The notes under the pieces were generated by a model that did no database searches, was not told the DNA's origin, and saw only the letters and a program-made list of their open reading frames with translations. A DNA stretch of 64,000 nucleotides from a virus. How positions within the stretch are numbered: the stretch's first letter is position 1; each line of letters begins with the position of its first letter. The position numbers were made by a program, and so were the translations under genes. Below, piece by piece: positions 49,878-58,868 of the stretch. The stretch is from positions 1 through 64,000 of the IMG/VR virus record IMGVR_UViG_3300043775_001834; one strand, written 5' to 3'.

Positions 49878-51146
49878 ATGACAGGTAAATATACCTTAGA
49901 ATTCGATGCTAATTTTTGGCTACATAAAACATTCCATATCGGTCAAAAAATTAAACAAGGCAAACCTTTTAATTTTATCGACGAACCTGAAGAAGATAAA
50001 AATCTATTGTTATGGAAATTATCTGTCGATTTTGCTGCTGAAATAAAACGTTTCGAAGGAATTACTCATCGAATCGTTTATACTATCGATTCAAGCTCAT
50101 GGCGTAAATCATATCATCCAACTGCCGAATACAAAGGAAATCGTATTAAAACCAATGAAATTAATTGGTCTATGATTTATGAAGTTCATGACGAATTTGC
50201 AAAATCACTTGAAAAACTAGGTGTTATTATTTCTCGAGTTAAAGGTGCCGAAGCCGACGATTTAATATTTGCTTGGTCTTCGTACTTAAATCAAAATGGT
50301 CAAAATGCTTTAATTATTTCAGGTGATAATGATTTACTTCAATTAGTAAATAAAGACAATTCATCAGGAGCTAATACAGTTTATTACAATAAATTCGACA
50401 AAGACCTACACGTTTTTCCAGGATTTAAACAATGGATCGAAGTCGAAGAAATGCCTACTGATATTTTCAACTTACCTAAAGACATCATATCAAATGCAAA
50501 GTCTCATCTCAAAGATATCGTTAAGTTAAATAAAATGAAATTAGATGAAGTCAATGTTAATGAATTTGTCTTCAGAAAAATCCTAGTAGGAGATTCAGGC
50601 GATAATGTTCCACCATTACATACTACAATTAAAACTGATAAATCAGGTAAAGAACGAACATTCAAAGTAACCGATACTCATGCCGCTGCAATTATGGCAG
50701 AATTTAAAGATGATAAAATTTACATCAATCAATCACACTTCTTTAATGAAGAATATATCGATCAAATCGTTTCTATTGCTCAACGAGTAATTAAAATCGA
50801 CAAACCATTAGCCGAAATTAAAGAACGATGGTTATTGAATCGAGATTTAATGATGCTACATAAACGTTGCATTCCTGAAAAGGTCTTAAGCGATATGTTC
50901 GAACACATCGAATCTATTCCATTAAGTTCTTTCTCTGCAATGGCTTTACATTCACTTATGAGTAAAGATAAAATTCTTGAAGGTACCACATACACAAAAG
51001 AAAAAGCCGAATCATTTAATGAGTCAGGAATTTTTAGATCGGCAATGCCAAAATCTGATCCGATGGTAAATAAAGATGTAGTAATAACTTCAACTCCTGC
51101 AGGTGATGGATTCAATCCTTCATTTTGGGAAGACTTAATGAAATAA
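49878..51146 (+). CDS. rnh: RNase H / 5'-3' exonuclease of the FEN family
   Basis: The ATG at 49878 is preferred to 49842, which would overlap the promoter box. The 422-residue protein has the FEN-nuclease residues: YTLEFDANFW, TIDSSSWRKSYHP, AEADDLIFAWSSY, LIISGDNDLLQLV and the H3TH motif GDSGDNVPPL. It is about 100 residues longer than T4 RNase H, with an extra C-terminal region ending NPSFWEDLMK. It removes RNA primers from lagging-strand fragments. Confidence 0.88.
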   Translation: MTGKYTLEFDANFWLHKTFHIGQKIKQGKPFNFIDEPEEDKNLLLWKLSVDFAAEIKRFEGITHRIVYTIDSSSWRKSYHPTAEYKGNRIKTNEINWSMIYEVHDEFAKSLEKLGVIISRVKGAEADDLIFAWSSYLNQNGQNALIISGDNDLLQLVNKDNSSGANTVYYNKFDKDLHVFPGFKQWIEVEEMPTDIFNLPKDIISNAKSHLKDIVKLNKMKLDEVNVNEFVFRKILVGDSGDNVPPLHTTIKTDKSGKERTFKVTDTHAAAIMAEFKDDKIYINQSHFFNEEYIDQIVSIAQRVIKIDKPLAEIKERWLLNRDLMMLHKRCIPEKVLSDMFEHIESIPLSSFSAMALHSLMSKDKILEGTTYTKEKAESFNESGIFRSAMPKSDPMVNKDVVITSTPAGDGFNPSFWEDLMK

Positions 51147-51147
51147 T

Positions 51148-51525
51148 ATGTCACATTATAAACATGCAAATATAAAGAATCTCCCTAGCAACCCTAAGGA
51201 GATTTTTGATTATGCACTGAGTAAATCTTACGATTCATGGGTTGATGAAAAGAGTACGGCAGATAATCCAGGATATGCTACTAGAAAACCTAGTAAATTA
51301 ACGTATGAAGAAGCTTTCAAAATCATTCAAGCAAATAAACCACATTGGGTAGTTTCTTTTCGCAATATCTATCATATAAGTACTACAGAAAATGATTATT
51401 GGGAATTCGGTGGATGTAATATCAAAGCCAATGATTATGGTGAAGTTTTCATTTGGATAAAAGTTACCATTGAAGAAGCCTTAAAAATATTTGAAAAATT
51501 TAATTTAGAAGTAAATGAATATTGA
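51148..51525 (+). CDS. Small protein, unknown function
   Basis: The 125-residue protein is acidic and aromatic (SKSYDSWVDEKSTADNPGY, HWVVSFRNIYHISTTE, WEFGGCNIKANDYGEVFIWI). It follows the RNase H gene by one base and overlaps the next gene by 11 bases. No known domain. Confidence 0.5.
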   Translation: MSHYKHANIKNLPSNPKEIFDYALSKSYDSWVDEKSTADNPGYATRKPSKLTYEEAFKIIQANKPHWVVSFRNIYHISTTENDYWEFGGCNIKANDYGEVFIWIKVTIEEALKIFEKFNLEVNEY

Positions 51526-51916
51526 TATAGAAGATAATAAAACACTCATCATCAGAAAGTTCGAAGAACTTAAAGGTCAATTCGTTATTAATGCAAGTTG
51601 GGAAATTGAAAGATTAGTAGCAGTCGGTGAAGATGATATGGACTACTATTGGATAACCTATGATGGTAGAAAATTACGATGGAATACTTGCGTTGGTGGA
51701 CTTATGCCACTAAAGGGATATTTGAGAAATGAAGATTATGATGAATTAGTTAGATTAGCTCAACTTAATCATTGGGATCAAGTAACTCGATGGGGTCATC
51801 CGAACATTGAAAAGGCTGAGAAATTCGGCAGAGACCACAAAAATGAATTATTAACACTACCAGAAAATCATAGGTTCTTAACTGAGGTTTGCTGGGAATT
51901 AACAAAAATAGAATAA
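51515..51916 (+). CDS. Small protein, unknown function
   Basis: The 133-residue protein has an N-terminal beta-type segment (GQFVINASWEIERLVAVGED, MDYYWITYDGRKLRWNTC) and a helical C-terminal half (LVRLAQLNHWDQVTRW). No active-site motif recognised. The next gene begins on the base after its stop, indicating one operon with it. Confidence 0.5.
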   Translation: MNIDIEDNKTLIIRKFEELKGQFVINASWEIERLVAVGEDDMDYYWITYDGRKLRWNTCVGGLMPLKGYLRNEDYDELVRLAQLNHWDQVTRWGHPNIEKAEKFGRDHKNELLTLPENHRFLTEVCWELTKIE

Positions 51917-52186
51917 ATGGACTACTTAATTTTATCGATTATCGTTGGCATTTATATTTTAGGATATGTTTCAATGCTTGGTTTTTTAATTACCTTTGGT
52001 AAGAAATTTGGATTCGATAAATATGATTCTAGCAGAATTCGAAGCTATTCTGATTACGAAGATTATGATAGCAATGCAGAAGCCTACGTTTCATGGTCTT
52101 TTGCATGGCCTATTTTAGTTCCCTTTCATATAATCTATTTCTTATATACTAGTCTCGTAAATAAAATAAAAAAATACACAAATTAA
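51917..52186 (+). CDS. Small two-span membrane protein
   Basis: The 89-residue protein has hydrophobic segments at about 2-27 (YLILSIIVGIYILGYVSMLG) and 59-79 (WSFAWPILVPFHIIYFLY), with an acidic Tyr/Asp/Ser-rich loop between and a basic tail. The loop charge suggests both ends face one side. Function unknown. Confidence 0.6.
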   Translation: MDYLILSIIVGIYILGYVSMLGFLITFGKKFGFDKYDSSRIRSYSDYEDYDSNAEAYVSWSFAWPILVPFHIIYFLYTSLVNKIKKYTN

Positions 52187-52187
52187 T

Positions 52188-52406
52188 ATGGAAGATTTTG
52201 CAAAAACCCGAGTAGGAAAAAAATTCTTAGAAATGGACATTCCTAAATTAGCCGATGCGTTAGAAAAACTAGCTGAGGCTATGACTGAATCTAATAAAAT
52301 CGAAGAAAAGAAATTAGTATTAGAACAAAAAAGATTCCTAAACGAAAAACGTAATTCAAATGCTAAAAATACTGAATCGCTTCAGGAAAACTGGGCAAAC
52401 AAATAG
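52188..52406 (+). CDS. Small helical protein, unknown function
   Basis: The 72-residue protein is a predicted amphipathic helix or coiled coil (ADALEKLAEAMTESNKIEEK). It starts one base after the membrane protein stop, so it may act with it. It overlaps the next frame by 47 bases. Confidence 0.5.
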   Translation: MEDFAKTRVGKKFLEMDIPKLADALEKLAEAMTESNKIEEKKLVLEQKRFLNEKRNSNAKNTESLQENWANK

Positions 52407-52671
52407 TTGCACTCTCTGCAATGGCAAAAAATGTAGTGAAAAATGTTTGCCTGAGGTAATTGATGAAATAGAAACCGAAAGAAATTTCTATTTGTCACCT
52501 GAACAAAATGCTAAGTTTGTTGCATGGCAGAGAACAAAAACACTTAAATACATTGGTGCTATCGGTGGCCATTTCTCAGTAGAATTTATGATGACCGGAA
52601 TTGGTGAATTTGTCGTAGCAAAATGTGTCGACGGAACCGAATTAAATTTAACCGAATACGATAAACTTTAA
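52360..52671 (+). CDS. Cys-rich small protein, unknown function
   Basis: The 103-residue frame has CTLCNGKKCSEKC near residues 17-29, a probable zinc-binding cluster, then an acidic helix and a small beta region (YIGAIGGHFSVEFMMTGIGE). The 47-base overlap with the upstream gene makes the exact start uncertain. It precedes the glycosylase gene by four bases. Confidence 0.5.
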   Translation: MLKILNRFRKTGQTNSCTLCNGKKCSEKCLPEVIDEIETERNFYLSPEQNAKFVAWQRTKTLKYIGAIGGHFSVEFMMTGIGEFVVAKCVDGTELNLTEYDKL

Positions 52672-52675
52672 AAAT

Positions 52676-53494
52676 ATGCCAGAATTACCAGAAGTCGCTC
52701 GCACCGCTTTATCATTGAATAGTGCAATTCAAGGAAAAAAATTACAAGAAGTAATAGTTCACTCAGGACGATATGCCAAGCATGGTAATCCTGTTGGATT
52801 AGACCAATTCAGAGAAGAATTACCTGCGAATATAGACAAAGTCGAATTTTGCGGTAAGCTTATAGTATTTGAATTTACCGGAAAGACTGGTAAAAAATGG
52901 TGGGTTTGGAATACTTTAGGCATGTCTGGTGGATGGCGATACCAACATTCAAAACACGGTCACGTTGAATTTAAGACTGCAGATGGCTCAGTTTTCTTTA
53001 CTGATGCTCGTAATTTTGGTACAATGAAGTTCGTTGATAACGAAGTAGAAACAAAAAAGAAAAAATCTTCAATCGGTCCTAATCATTTAGCCGATGTAAT
53101 ATCTGACGACCTTTTCAAAAATCGTTTGATGAAATATAAAAACAAAACTTTGCCAGAAGTACTAATGAATCAAGGATTGATAGGTGGTATAGGTAATTAT
53201 ATCAAAGCCGAAATTTTATATCGAGCTAAATTATCACCAAATCGAATTGTAGATTCTCTATCTCTTCAAGATTTCACAAATCTAAATAAGGCAACTAAGG
53301 AAGTTGTTCAAAACTCATTTGCTAATCGAGGAGCATCGATCAAAACTTATAAAAGTATGGACGGAGAAGATGGAGATTTTGTATTTTCATTTAAAGTATA
53401 CGGAAGAGAAACGTGTGAAAACGGTTTTGAAGTAGTAAGAGAATTAACTCGAGATGGAAGGACCACGCATTGGGTTCCTGAAATACAAATATAG
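52676..53494 (+). CDS. Fpg/Nei-type DNA glycosylase with a zincless finger
   Basis: The 272-residue protein begins MPELPEVARTA with the catalytic Pro2 and Glu3. It has the H2TH region LMNQGLIGGIGNYIKAEILY and ends VYGRETCENGFEVVRELT then RDGRTTHWVPEIQI. In most family members the end is a four-Cys zinc finger; only one Cys remains here although the GR-(S/T)-T lesion-binding Arg is kept, as in NEIL1-type zincless fingers. It excises oxidised bases and nicks the strand. T4 has no such gene. Confidence 0.88.
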   Translation: MPELPEVARTALSLNSAIQGKKLQEVIVHSGRYAKHGNPVGLDQFREELPANIDKVEFCGKLIVFEFTGKTGKKWWVWNTLGMSGGWRYQHSKHGHVEFKTADGSVFFTDARNFGTMKFVDNEVETKKKKSSIGPNHLADVISDDLFKNRLMKYKNKTLPEVLMNQGLIGGIGNYIKAEILYRAKLSPNRIVDSLSLQDFTNLNKATKEVVQNSFANRGASIKTYKSMDGEDGDFVFSFKVYGRETCENGFEVVRELTRDGRTTHWVPEIQI

Positions 53495-53905
53495 ATGGAA
53501 TCAAAAAAGCCAGATATCGTAGTATGGAACGAAAAAGATGGATATGATGCAAAGCTAAAGGCATATCCTACAAGTGCTTCCAGTCCAGGATTTGATTTAC
53601 CTAATGTACCTTTATTTAGAACACAATCATCTAAAAAAATGATGAATGTTTTTAATCGAGAGAAAGAGGAAATTAAAGAAAAAATCGAAAAGCTATACGA
53701 AGAGTATAATACATCGATAATGGTATGGGAATCTAAAATATCTTTTGAGCCTATCGTAGGAAAATCTTATTTCTTATATACTTTTAAAGGTGAATTGACA
53801 TTGTCATTAATAGGTCCAACTGAATGGAATCGAAGAGAAGATTTTATTGGCGAATTTATTTTAAATTCTGATAATAAGTGGATAGAACGTAAAACTAAAA
53901 TATAA
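53495..53905 (+). CDS. Small protein, unknown function
   Basis: The 136-residue protein begins on the base after the glycosylase stop. It has a loop-rich N terminus (YPTSASSPGFDLPNVPLF), a charged helix (NREKEEIKEKIEKLYEEY) and a final beta part. No domain recognised; it overlaps the following membrane-protein gene by one base. Confidence 0.5.
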   Translation: MESKKPDIVVWNEKDGYDAKLKAYPTSASSPGFDLPNVPLFRTQSSKKMMNVFNREKEEIKEKIEKLYEEYNTSIMVWESKISFEPIVGKSYFLYTFKGELTLSLIGPTEWNRREDFIGEFILNSDNKWIERKTKI

Positions 53906-54264
53906 TGGAAGTAGTCGAAGGACCCTTAGAGGTTAGCCAACATAAATCGGCTAAATTACACAAAAGAATTAAGAAAGAATTTAAAAATGCTAGCAATCTA
54001 GAAATATGGGAAGGGATTCGAGATAATTTTATCTTTGGATTTCTTGGTGCTATTTTAGTTGTGTTTATTTCTACGAAAACCGATATCGCAGTCCTCGTCG
54101 GCTATTTAGTTTACTATTTCTTTATGGGTAGAATTGTTAATCGTCCTAAATATGTAACTGAATTAGGAAAGCTAATTGTATTTCCTTTGCCATCTGCACT
54201 AGGTGCATTTACCGGCTATAAATTATCTTTATTTTTTATCGACTTAATCAATCAAATATCTTAA
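53905..54264 (+). CDS. Small membrane protein
   Basis: The 119-residue protein has a basic cytoplasmic-type N terminus (SAKLHKRIKKEFKNAS). Two or three hydrophobic segments follow, near 45-75 (FIFGFLGAILVVFISTK, VLVGYLVYYFFMG), plus one near the C terminus (FPLPSALGAFTGYKLSLFFI). Function unknown; a host-membrane role is possible. Confidence 0.55.
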   Translation: MEVVEGPLEVSQHKSAKLHKRIKKEFKNASNLEIWEGIRDNFIFGFLGAILVVFISTKTDIAVLVGYLVYYFFMGRIVNRPKYVTELGKLIVFPLPSALGAFTGYKLSLFFIDLINQIS

Positions 54265-54282
54265 TTCATTCATATAATAAAC

Positions 54283-54693
54283 ATGGAACTATTCGATTTT
54301 ATGAAGGTAATCTTCTCAAACCCTAAGCAATATTCAACAATTAAAAACTCGGAAAAAGAACGTCATTTCTTTATGACTCAACGTTTTTTTTCCGTGAAGC
54401 ACCCCACAACAGCTCAATCATTAAATCGAAACGGCATCACCGGTTGGGCTGTTGTAGATTTATGGCAAATCGTGGGTTCTCGCTTTCAAAGGGTTCCAGG
54501 TTGGATATATACTAAAACGAAGAAAGCTCCGACTGAAAAAATATGGAAACCTAATCCGGAAGTTGCAAAGCTATGGATGGAACGAAATGGACTTGGTGAA
54601 CGAGAATTAAATCTCGCAATCAAATTCAATCCAGAAGAAATGAAACGTACTTTTACTTTGATCGAAAAACAGATCGATACTAGTGTCAGATAA
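54283..54693 (+). CDS. Conserved phage-type protein; weak candidate for clamp-loader small subunit gp62
   Basis: The 136-residue protein has HFFMTQRFFSVKHPTTAQS, VVDLWQIVGSRF and GWIYTKTKKAPTEKI, then a helical end. The order F-(M)-x-x-R-x-(F/L)-S...P and a Trp/Lys-rich centre is loosely like gp62 of marine T4-like phages. Since gp44 is present without an obvious partner, gp62 is a reasonable but weak guess. It overlaps the next gene by 11 bases. Confidence 0.35.
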   Translation: MELFDFMKVIFSNPKQYSTIKNSEKERHFFMTQRFFSVKHPTTAQSLNRNGITGWAVVDLWQIVGSRFQRVPGWIYTKTKKAPTEKIWKPNPEVAKLWMERNGLGERELNLAIKFNPEEMKRTFTLIEKQIDTSVR

Positions 54694-55345
54694 ACTTGAT
54701 TTTACAGATATTGACGAAATGATTGAACCGCTTATTTTAGAGATTTACCTAAATAGTAATAATTATAAGGATCGTTTGTTAATAACCGATCTAAAAAAGA
54801 AGGCTCAAATCGTAAAATTACCAATGATTGATGATTCGTCTTTCTATGTAAAATCCGAAGAAGTTAGCGATATTCTATATGAAAAACATCGAAAAGATAT
54901 CAAGAATTACCAATCGACTCCAGTATCTACATTTATAGAATCTGCAAATTCAGTATTTTATATTGAAGCCATTCTCAGAGAATTTGATTCATTAAAGTAC
55001 TTTAAAGTTAACGTATCAGATAAAAGCATATCCAGAGATACATCTAACCTATTTGAATATAAAATCATGCATTCAAAAATGGACTTGGCTAATTCGGTTG
55101 ACGATGATTTTTTAGAAATGTGCGTTACAGTATTTAAAAACATAGGCATATATCGTACCTCTACATTTTACCCACAGCCTTATCTAGAAGTATCAATCCG
55201 AGATTTATTTTATAAACTCATAGATTATCGAGAGCAATTCGACAAAGAAGACGACGAGTACTTAGACGTAGTAGATATTATGATGATGTTCGGAAACAAA
55301 TTAGAACGAGATAATGCTACTTGTCTGGTAATATTGCAAAAATAA
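54683..55345 (+). CDS. Acidic protein, unknown function, GTG start
   Basis: The 220-residue acidic protein starts at GTG inside the upstream gene. It is largely helical with a central beta region (FESANSVFYIEAILREFD-like segment, YFKVNVSDKSISRD) and a C-terminal helix. No catalytic signature. The coupled start implies a functional link with the preceding gene. Confidence 0.45.
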   Translation: MSDKLDFTDIDEMIEPLILEIYLNSNNYKDRLLITDLKKKAQIVKLPMIDDSSFYVKSEEVSDILYEKHRKDIKNYQSTPVSTFIESANSVFYIEAILREFDSLKYFKVNVSDKSISRDTSNLFEYKIMHSKMDLANSVDDDFLEMCVTVFKNIGIYRTSTFYPQPYLEVSIRDLFYKLIDYREQFDKEDDEYLDVVDIMMMFGNKLERDNATCLVILQK

Positions 55346-55358
55346 GAGGAACTTTTAG

Positions 55359-55366
55359 TATAAATA
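55359..55366 (+). promoter_or_regulatory. T4-consensus late promoter TATAAATA
   Basis: An exact TATAAATA lies 25 bases before the ATG at 55392, at the return from early-type to structural genes. Confidence 0.6.
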
Positions 55367-55391
55367 ACTAAACAAAAATCTTATTTACGAT

Positions 55392-55778
55392 ATGCCTGGT
55401 ACAGATCCTAAAATAGAGGAAATCTTAAATTCTCTTAAATTAATTACTGAGAAATTACCAAATGGTGAATTAGAAAGCATCAAAAGAGTAATGGATTCCT
55501 TTTCTAACACTCAATCCGAAATTAAAGAAGACCTTGAATATTTCAAAAAGCGTCTTTTTAATCCAGATGATGGAGTAATTGTTAGAATAAACAAAAATAC
55601 GGAATCTATTGCTAGATACGAAGATGATATCGATCAAATAGTTGATATCAAAAATCGTGTAGATAATTTAGAAAAATGGCAAGGTGGAGTTAATAAAGCT
55701 TTATGGTTTGTATTTACTTCGATTGCTGGTTTAGTTATCGCACTTATATTTTCTTTGATTACGGTAAAAACAAAATAA
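55392..55778 (+). CDS. Coiled-coil protein with one C-terminal membrane span
   Basis: The 128-residue protein has a long helical/coiled-coil part (EEILNSLKLITEKL, DIKNRVDNLEKWQGG) and one C-terminal membrane helix (ALWFVFTSIAGLVIALIFSL) followed by a short basic tail. This tail-anchored plan resembles XhlA/holin-accessory proteins, so a lysis or membrane-tether role is possible. A late promoter lies just upstream. Confidence 0.55.
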   Translation: MPGTDPKIEEILNSLKLITEKLPNGELESIKRVMDSFSNTQSEIKEDLEYFKKRLFNPDDGVIVRINKNTESIARYEDDIDQIVDIKNRVDNLEKWQGGVNKALWFVFTSIAGLVIALIFSLITVKTK

Positions 55779-55782
55779 ATAA

Positions 55783-57651
55783 ATGCGTTATAGCTACGAG
55801 TTTATCTCAAATAACCTTACGTATAATGCCGGTGATACTCTATTAATAGACTTCGCAAATTACTTTCCTTACGTTAAATCTATTGAATCAATTAAATTTG
55901 ATTTATCTCCACTAGAAACTAATGACAATGGTCATGATATTTTTATTAGATGGACATATGATATTCAACAATTAGATAGAGCAGTAGGAAAGCCTCATGT
56001 TGTATGGTCAGCATGGGAACAAATAACTGAGCTAGGTATTCAAGGTGAATTTTCAAGAAGAATTTTTAATAAAATTGTTAGACAAACAAATCCTTATACC
56101 GAAAGAAATTCAGATTCGTTTGACCTTCAAATTAGGTTGGTTAGGAGAGGAACTTCTAGTGGAGGTCGACAATTAAACAATATTACTATTGATGTAACCG
56201 ACGGTTGGATTCCAGAAGAACCGGCAATACCTGTAATAACAAAAGGTGGTTGCAAAGCCACATCATGTCCTACTACCAATTTTGGTACCGGAGTTACAAT
56301 TGCATGTGATTCTAATTTATTTAGACCATATGATATGATGGGTCCAGCTATTAAGTTATACCATGAAATGGCTTGTTCAGTATCAGAAATGTTCGGACAT
56401 TGTGTTAGATATTTCAAAACTGAGGCTAATTTAGAATCGGCAGACCCAATCCTTAAAGAATATTCGTTGTATACGGTAACTGACGTAAAAGACATCAAAA
56501 TATTACTTCCTGACAACAATATCCCGGATAACGCTATTAATTTCCTACCATATGACATGGACTTTGGTGAAAGTTTAGAAGTTCATATTGTTAGAGAACA
56601 CTTCCACCGAGCCTTTGGTGATGATAATTTACCAGAACAAAAAGATTACATTTATTTTCCTTTACTTGATAGAATATTCGAAGTTCATTCGAGCTATTTG
56701 TTTAGAGATTTTATGGCTGATCAAGTTTATTACAAATTGAGCTTATATAAATGGCAAGATAAATTGAATGTAATGAGAGAAAATCCAGAAATCGATCAAT
56801 ACGTAGATAGCATACATACTAGTTTAGATGAAGTTTTAGATGCAGAGATTCAAAAAGAATATATTGAAATCACTAAACCGCAGCATTATCAAACGATAGC
56901 TATTGGTGGATACGATCATATTAGAAGTCATATTAACGAAAATTTAATAATCGAAACAAAAGACTTAACTAATTATTTTACGGTAGTTGGTAAATATTTC
57001 TACGATTTAACTAAAGGAATGACATGGCACGACATTGCAGCTCAATACAAGCAATTAGTTAATCGAGGTGACAATGACAACACTTCCTTTACGATGTGGT
57101 TTAAACCTCAGCATTTATCTAGTAGCACAAATACTTATGATACTTTAATTGAAGGTTTCAATGAATCTGAAAATAAAGGATTTCAAATCAATTTAGATTA
57201 TAATGGACAATCCGCATCGAGTATAACTGTTAAATCTAATGCACATACTTTGAAATTTGAAAAGAATTTCCCTACATTAAGTAATAATGATTGGTATGGT
57301 CTTTGTGTTAATCACATGAATGAATTTGGTCAGATTGCAGTTTATATTTGGAAGATGGGCTATGATTCTACAATGCCACCTAGAGGACAACAGAAAACTA
57401 CTAATTTACAATTGATATTCTCTGAGGTAATCGATATCAATTATAAAGAAGCTATTAATCCAACAAATACGCCTTTCTTATTAAGAGCTGGTACAATATA
57501 CTTAACAAATATCAGAGTTTGGAATGAATCAATTGAGGAAGAAAAACAACCTATTATGCTAAATCAATATGTTGTTAAAGACAACGATTTTGGATTAATA
57601 ATTGACAATGCCGTACCACCAATAAAATTAGTCAGGGAGTATGTTCGTTAA
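55783..57651 (+). CDS. Large virion (baseplate/tail) protein with a LamG-like C-terminal domain
   Basis: The 622-residue protein has beta-type N-terminal domains (SIKFDLSPLETNDNGHDIFI), a Cys-containing middle (KGGCKATSCPTTN, HEMACSVSEMFGHCVRYF), and DYIYFPLLDRIFEVHSSYLF. Residues 405-615 look like a concanavalin/LamG jelly roll: NTSFTMWFKPQHLSSS, GFQINLDYNGQ, NNDWYGLCVNHMNEFGQIAV and TIYLTNIRVWNESIEEE. Such domains bind glycans. I infer a baseplate or fibre-attachment protein; the exact T4 counterpart is unclear. Confidence 0.55.
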   Translation: MRYSYEFISNNLTYNAGDTLLIDFANYFPYVKSIESIKFDLSPLETNDNGHDIFIRWTYDIQQLDRAVGKPHVVWSAWEQITELGIQGEFSRRIFNKIVRQTNPYTERNSDSFDLQIRLVRRGTSSGGRQLNNITIDVTDGWIPEEPAIPVITKGGCKATSCPTTNFGTGVTIACDSNLFRPYDMMGPAIKLYHEMACSVSEMFGHCVRYFKTEANLESADPILKEYSLYTVTDVKDIKILLPDNNIPDNAINFLPYDMDFGESLEVHIVREHFHRAFGDDNLPEQKDYIYFPLLDRIFEVHSSYLFRDFMADQVYYKLSLYKWQDKLNVMRENPEIDQYVDSIHTSLDEVLDAEIQKEYIEITKPQHYQTIAIGGYDHIRSHINENLIIETKDLTNYFTVVGKYFYDLTKGMTWHDIAAQYKQLVNRGDNDNTSFTMWFKPQHLSSSTNTYDTLIEGFNESENKGFQINLDYNGQSASSITVKSNAHTLKFEKNFPTLSNNDWYGLCVNHMNEFGQIAVYIWKMGYDSTMPPRGQQKTTNLQLIFSEVIDINYKEAINPTNTPFLLRAGTIYLTNIRVWNESIEEEKQPIMLNQYVVKDNDFGLIIDNAVPPIKLVREYVR

Positions 57652-57676
57652 TCGGAGGTATTCCATTATCATTCTG

Positions 57677-57685
57677 GATATATAA
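57677..57685 (+). promoter_or_regulatory. Late-promoter-like GATATATAA
   Basis: An exact copy 12 bases before the ATG of the GIY-YIG gene. Confidence 0.55.
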
Positions 57686-57696
57686 AATAAAACTTT

Positions 57697-58563
57697 ATGT
57701 TTTATTGCTATATATTACTAGATCCTACTAAGCCAGGAATTTATCAATATGAAAATTTCAAATTTGATTTCGAACCCTTTTATGTAGGTAAAGGCAAATC
57801 AAATAGAATTAATTCTCATGATAAAATAAAAGATACAAAGACTCATAAAGGAGCAAAAATACAGAAGATTAAAAAATTAGAGTTAGAAGTTATTAAAATC
57901 AAATTATTTGAAAATTTAACTGAATCAACATCTTTTGAATTAGAGGTATCAACTATTTCTATTATTGGTAGAAAAGACAAATCTAAAGGCCCTTTACTTA
58001 ATTTAACTGATGGAGGTGAAGGTACTTCAGGTAAAATTTACACTAAAGAAGAAAAATTGCATAAATCAATTAAATCAAAAGAATGGTGGTTTTTATTAAA
58101 AGAGGATAGAATTAGTTATGAAGATTATATTAAAAAACTATCATCCGGAGTATCAAAAGCTCAAACCGGAGTTCCTTATGAAATTAGATATGGAGATCGA
58201 GCCGAAGAAATAAGAATTAAAAAATCTGAATGGACTAAAGAAAATTTTCATAGAACTGGATTAGGTCAAATGGATTTTAAAGGAGAGAATAATCCTATGT
58301 TCGGTAAATCTATAAAAGATATATGGATTGAAAAATATGGCATAGAAGAAGCTGAAATCAAACATAAAGAGTGGATCGCTAATAAATCTGGTAAAATTCC
58401 TCATAATAAATTAAATATTCAAATTTCTCAAAAAGATAAAGAAGGTAATTTAATAAAAATATGGAACGGATATCCGGAAGGATTTTCTAAACCGAATATA
58501 TGTAAAGCTCTCAAAGGTGAAAGAAAATTTGCTAATGGATTTATATGGGAATATGTTAGATAA
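57697..58563 (+). CDS. GIY-YIG homing endonuclease
   Basis: The 288-residue protein has a GIY-YIG-type nuclease N terminus (FYCYILLDPTKPG, EPFYVGKGKSNRINSH, and a catalytic Glu near SFELEVSTISIIG). NUMOD-type DNA-binding modules follow (GENNPMFGKSIKDIWIEKYG and SQKDKEGNLIKIWNGYPEG, continuing to the KALKGERKFANGFIWEY end). It is a free-standing homing endonuclease gene inserted between structural and tagged genes, with its own late-type promoter. Confidence 0.88.
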   Translation: MFYCYILLDPTKPGIYQYENFKFDFEPFYVGKGKSNRINSHDKIKDTKTHKGAKIQKIKKLELEVIKIKLFENLTESTSFELEVSTISIIGRKDKSKGPLLNLTDGGEGTSGKIYTKEEKLHKSIKSKEWWFLLKEDRISYEDYIKKLSSGVSKAQTGVPYEIRYGDRAEEIRIKKSEWTKENFHRTGLGQMDFKGENNPMFGKSIKDIWIEKYGIEEAEIKHKEWIANKSGKIPHNKLNIQISQKDKEGNLIKIWNGYPEGFSKPNICKALKGERKFANGFIWEYVR

Positions 58564-58581
58564 ATAAATAAAGAAATAATT

Positions 58582-58857
58582 ATGAAACATATACTAACAT
58601 TCGAAGAATTCTTAAACGAATCAACGATAAAAGAAAGCGCAGAAGCATTCAACATATCTACGATAAAAATAAAAGATGTTGTAGAATTAACAAATACTAG
58701 GACTGGTGATGTAGGACAATACACGGTAAAGAAAATACATGGTGGTTCAAGTAATATCAAAGAGATTGAATTATTGAACCGTAGTAAACAACCTCTAATT
58801 TTGTATTATAGTAAAGAACGTGGCCTACAAAACTTTAAAGGAGATACTTACAAATAA
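58582..58857 (+). CDS. Small capsid-targeting-tagged protein
   Basis: The 91-residue protein begins MKHILTFEEFLNESTIKES, almost the ideal tag. The mature part is a small beta domain (KIKDVVELTNTRTGDVGQYT, IKEIELLNRSKQPLILYYS) resembling an SH3-like fold. Its first 42 nucleotides are closely similar to those of the next gene, showing recent duplication or exchange of the tag-coding segment. Confidence 0.65.
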   Translation: MKHILTFEEFLNESTIKESAEAFNISTIKIKDVVELTNTRTGDVGQYTVKKIHGGSSNIKEIELLNRSKQPLILYYSKERGLQNFKGDTYK

Positions 58858-58868
58858 AAGAAATAATC

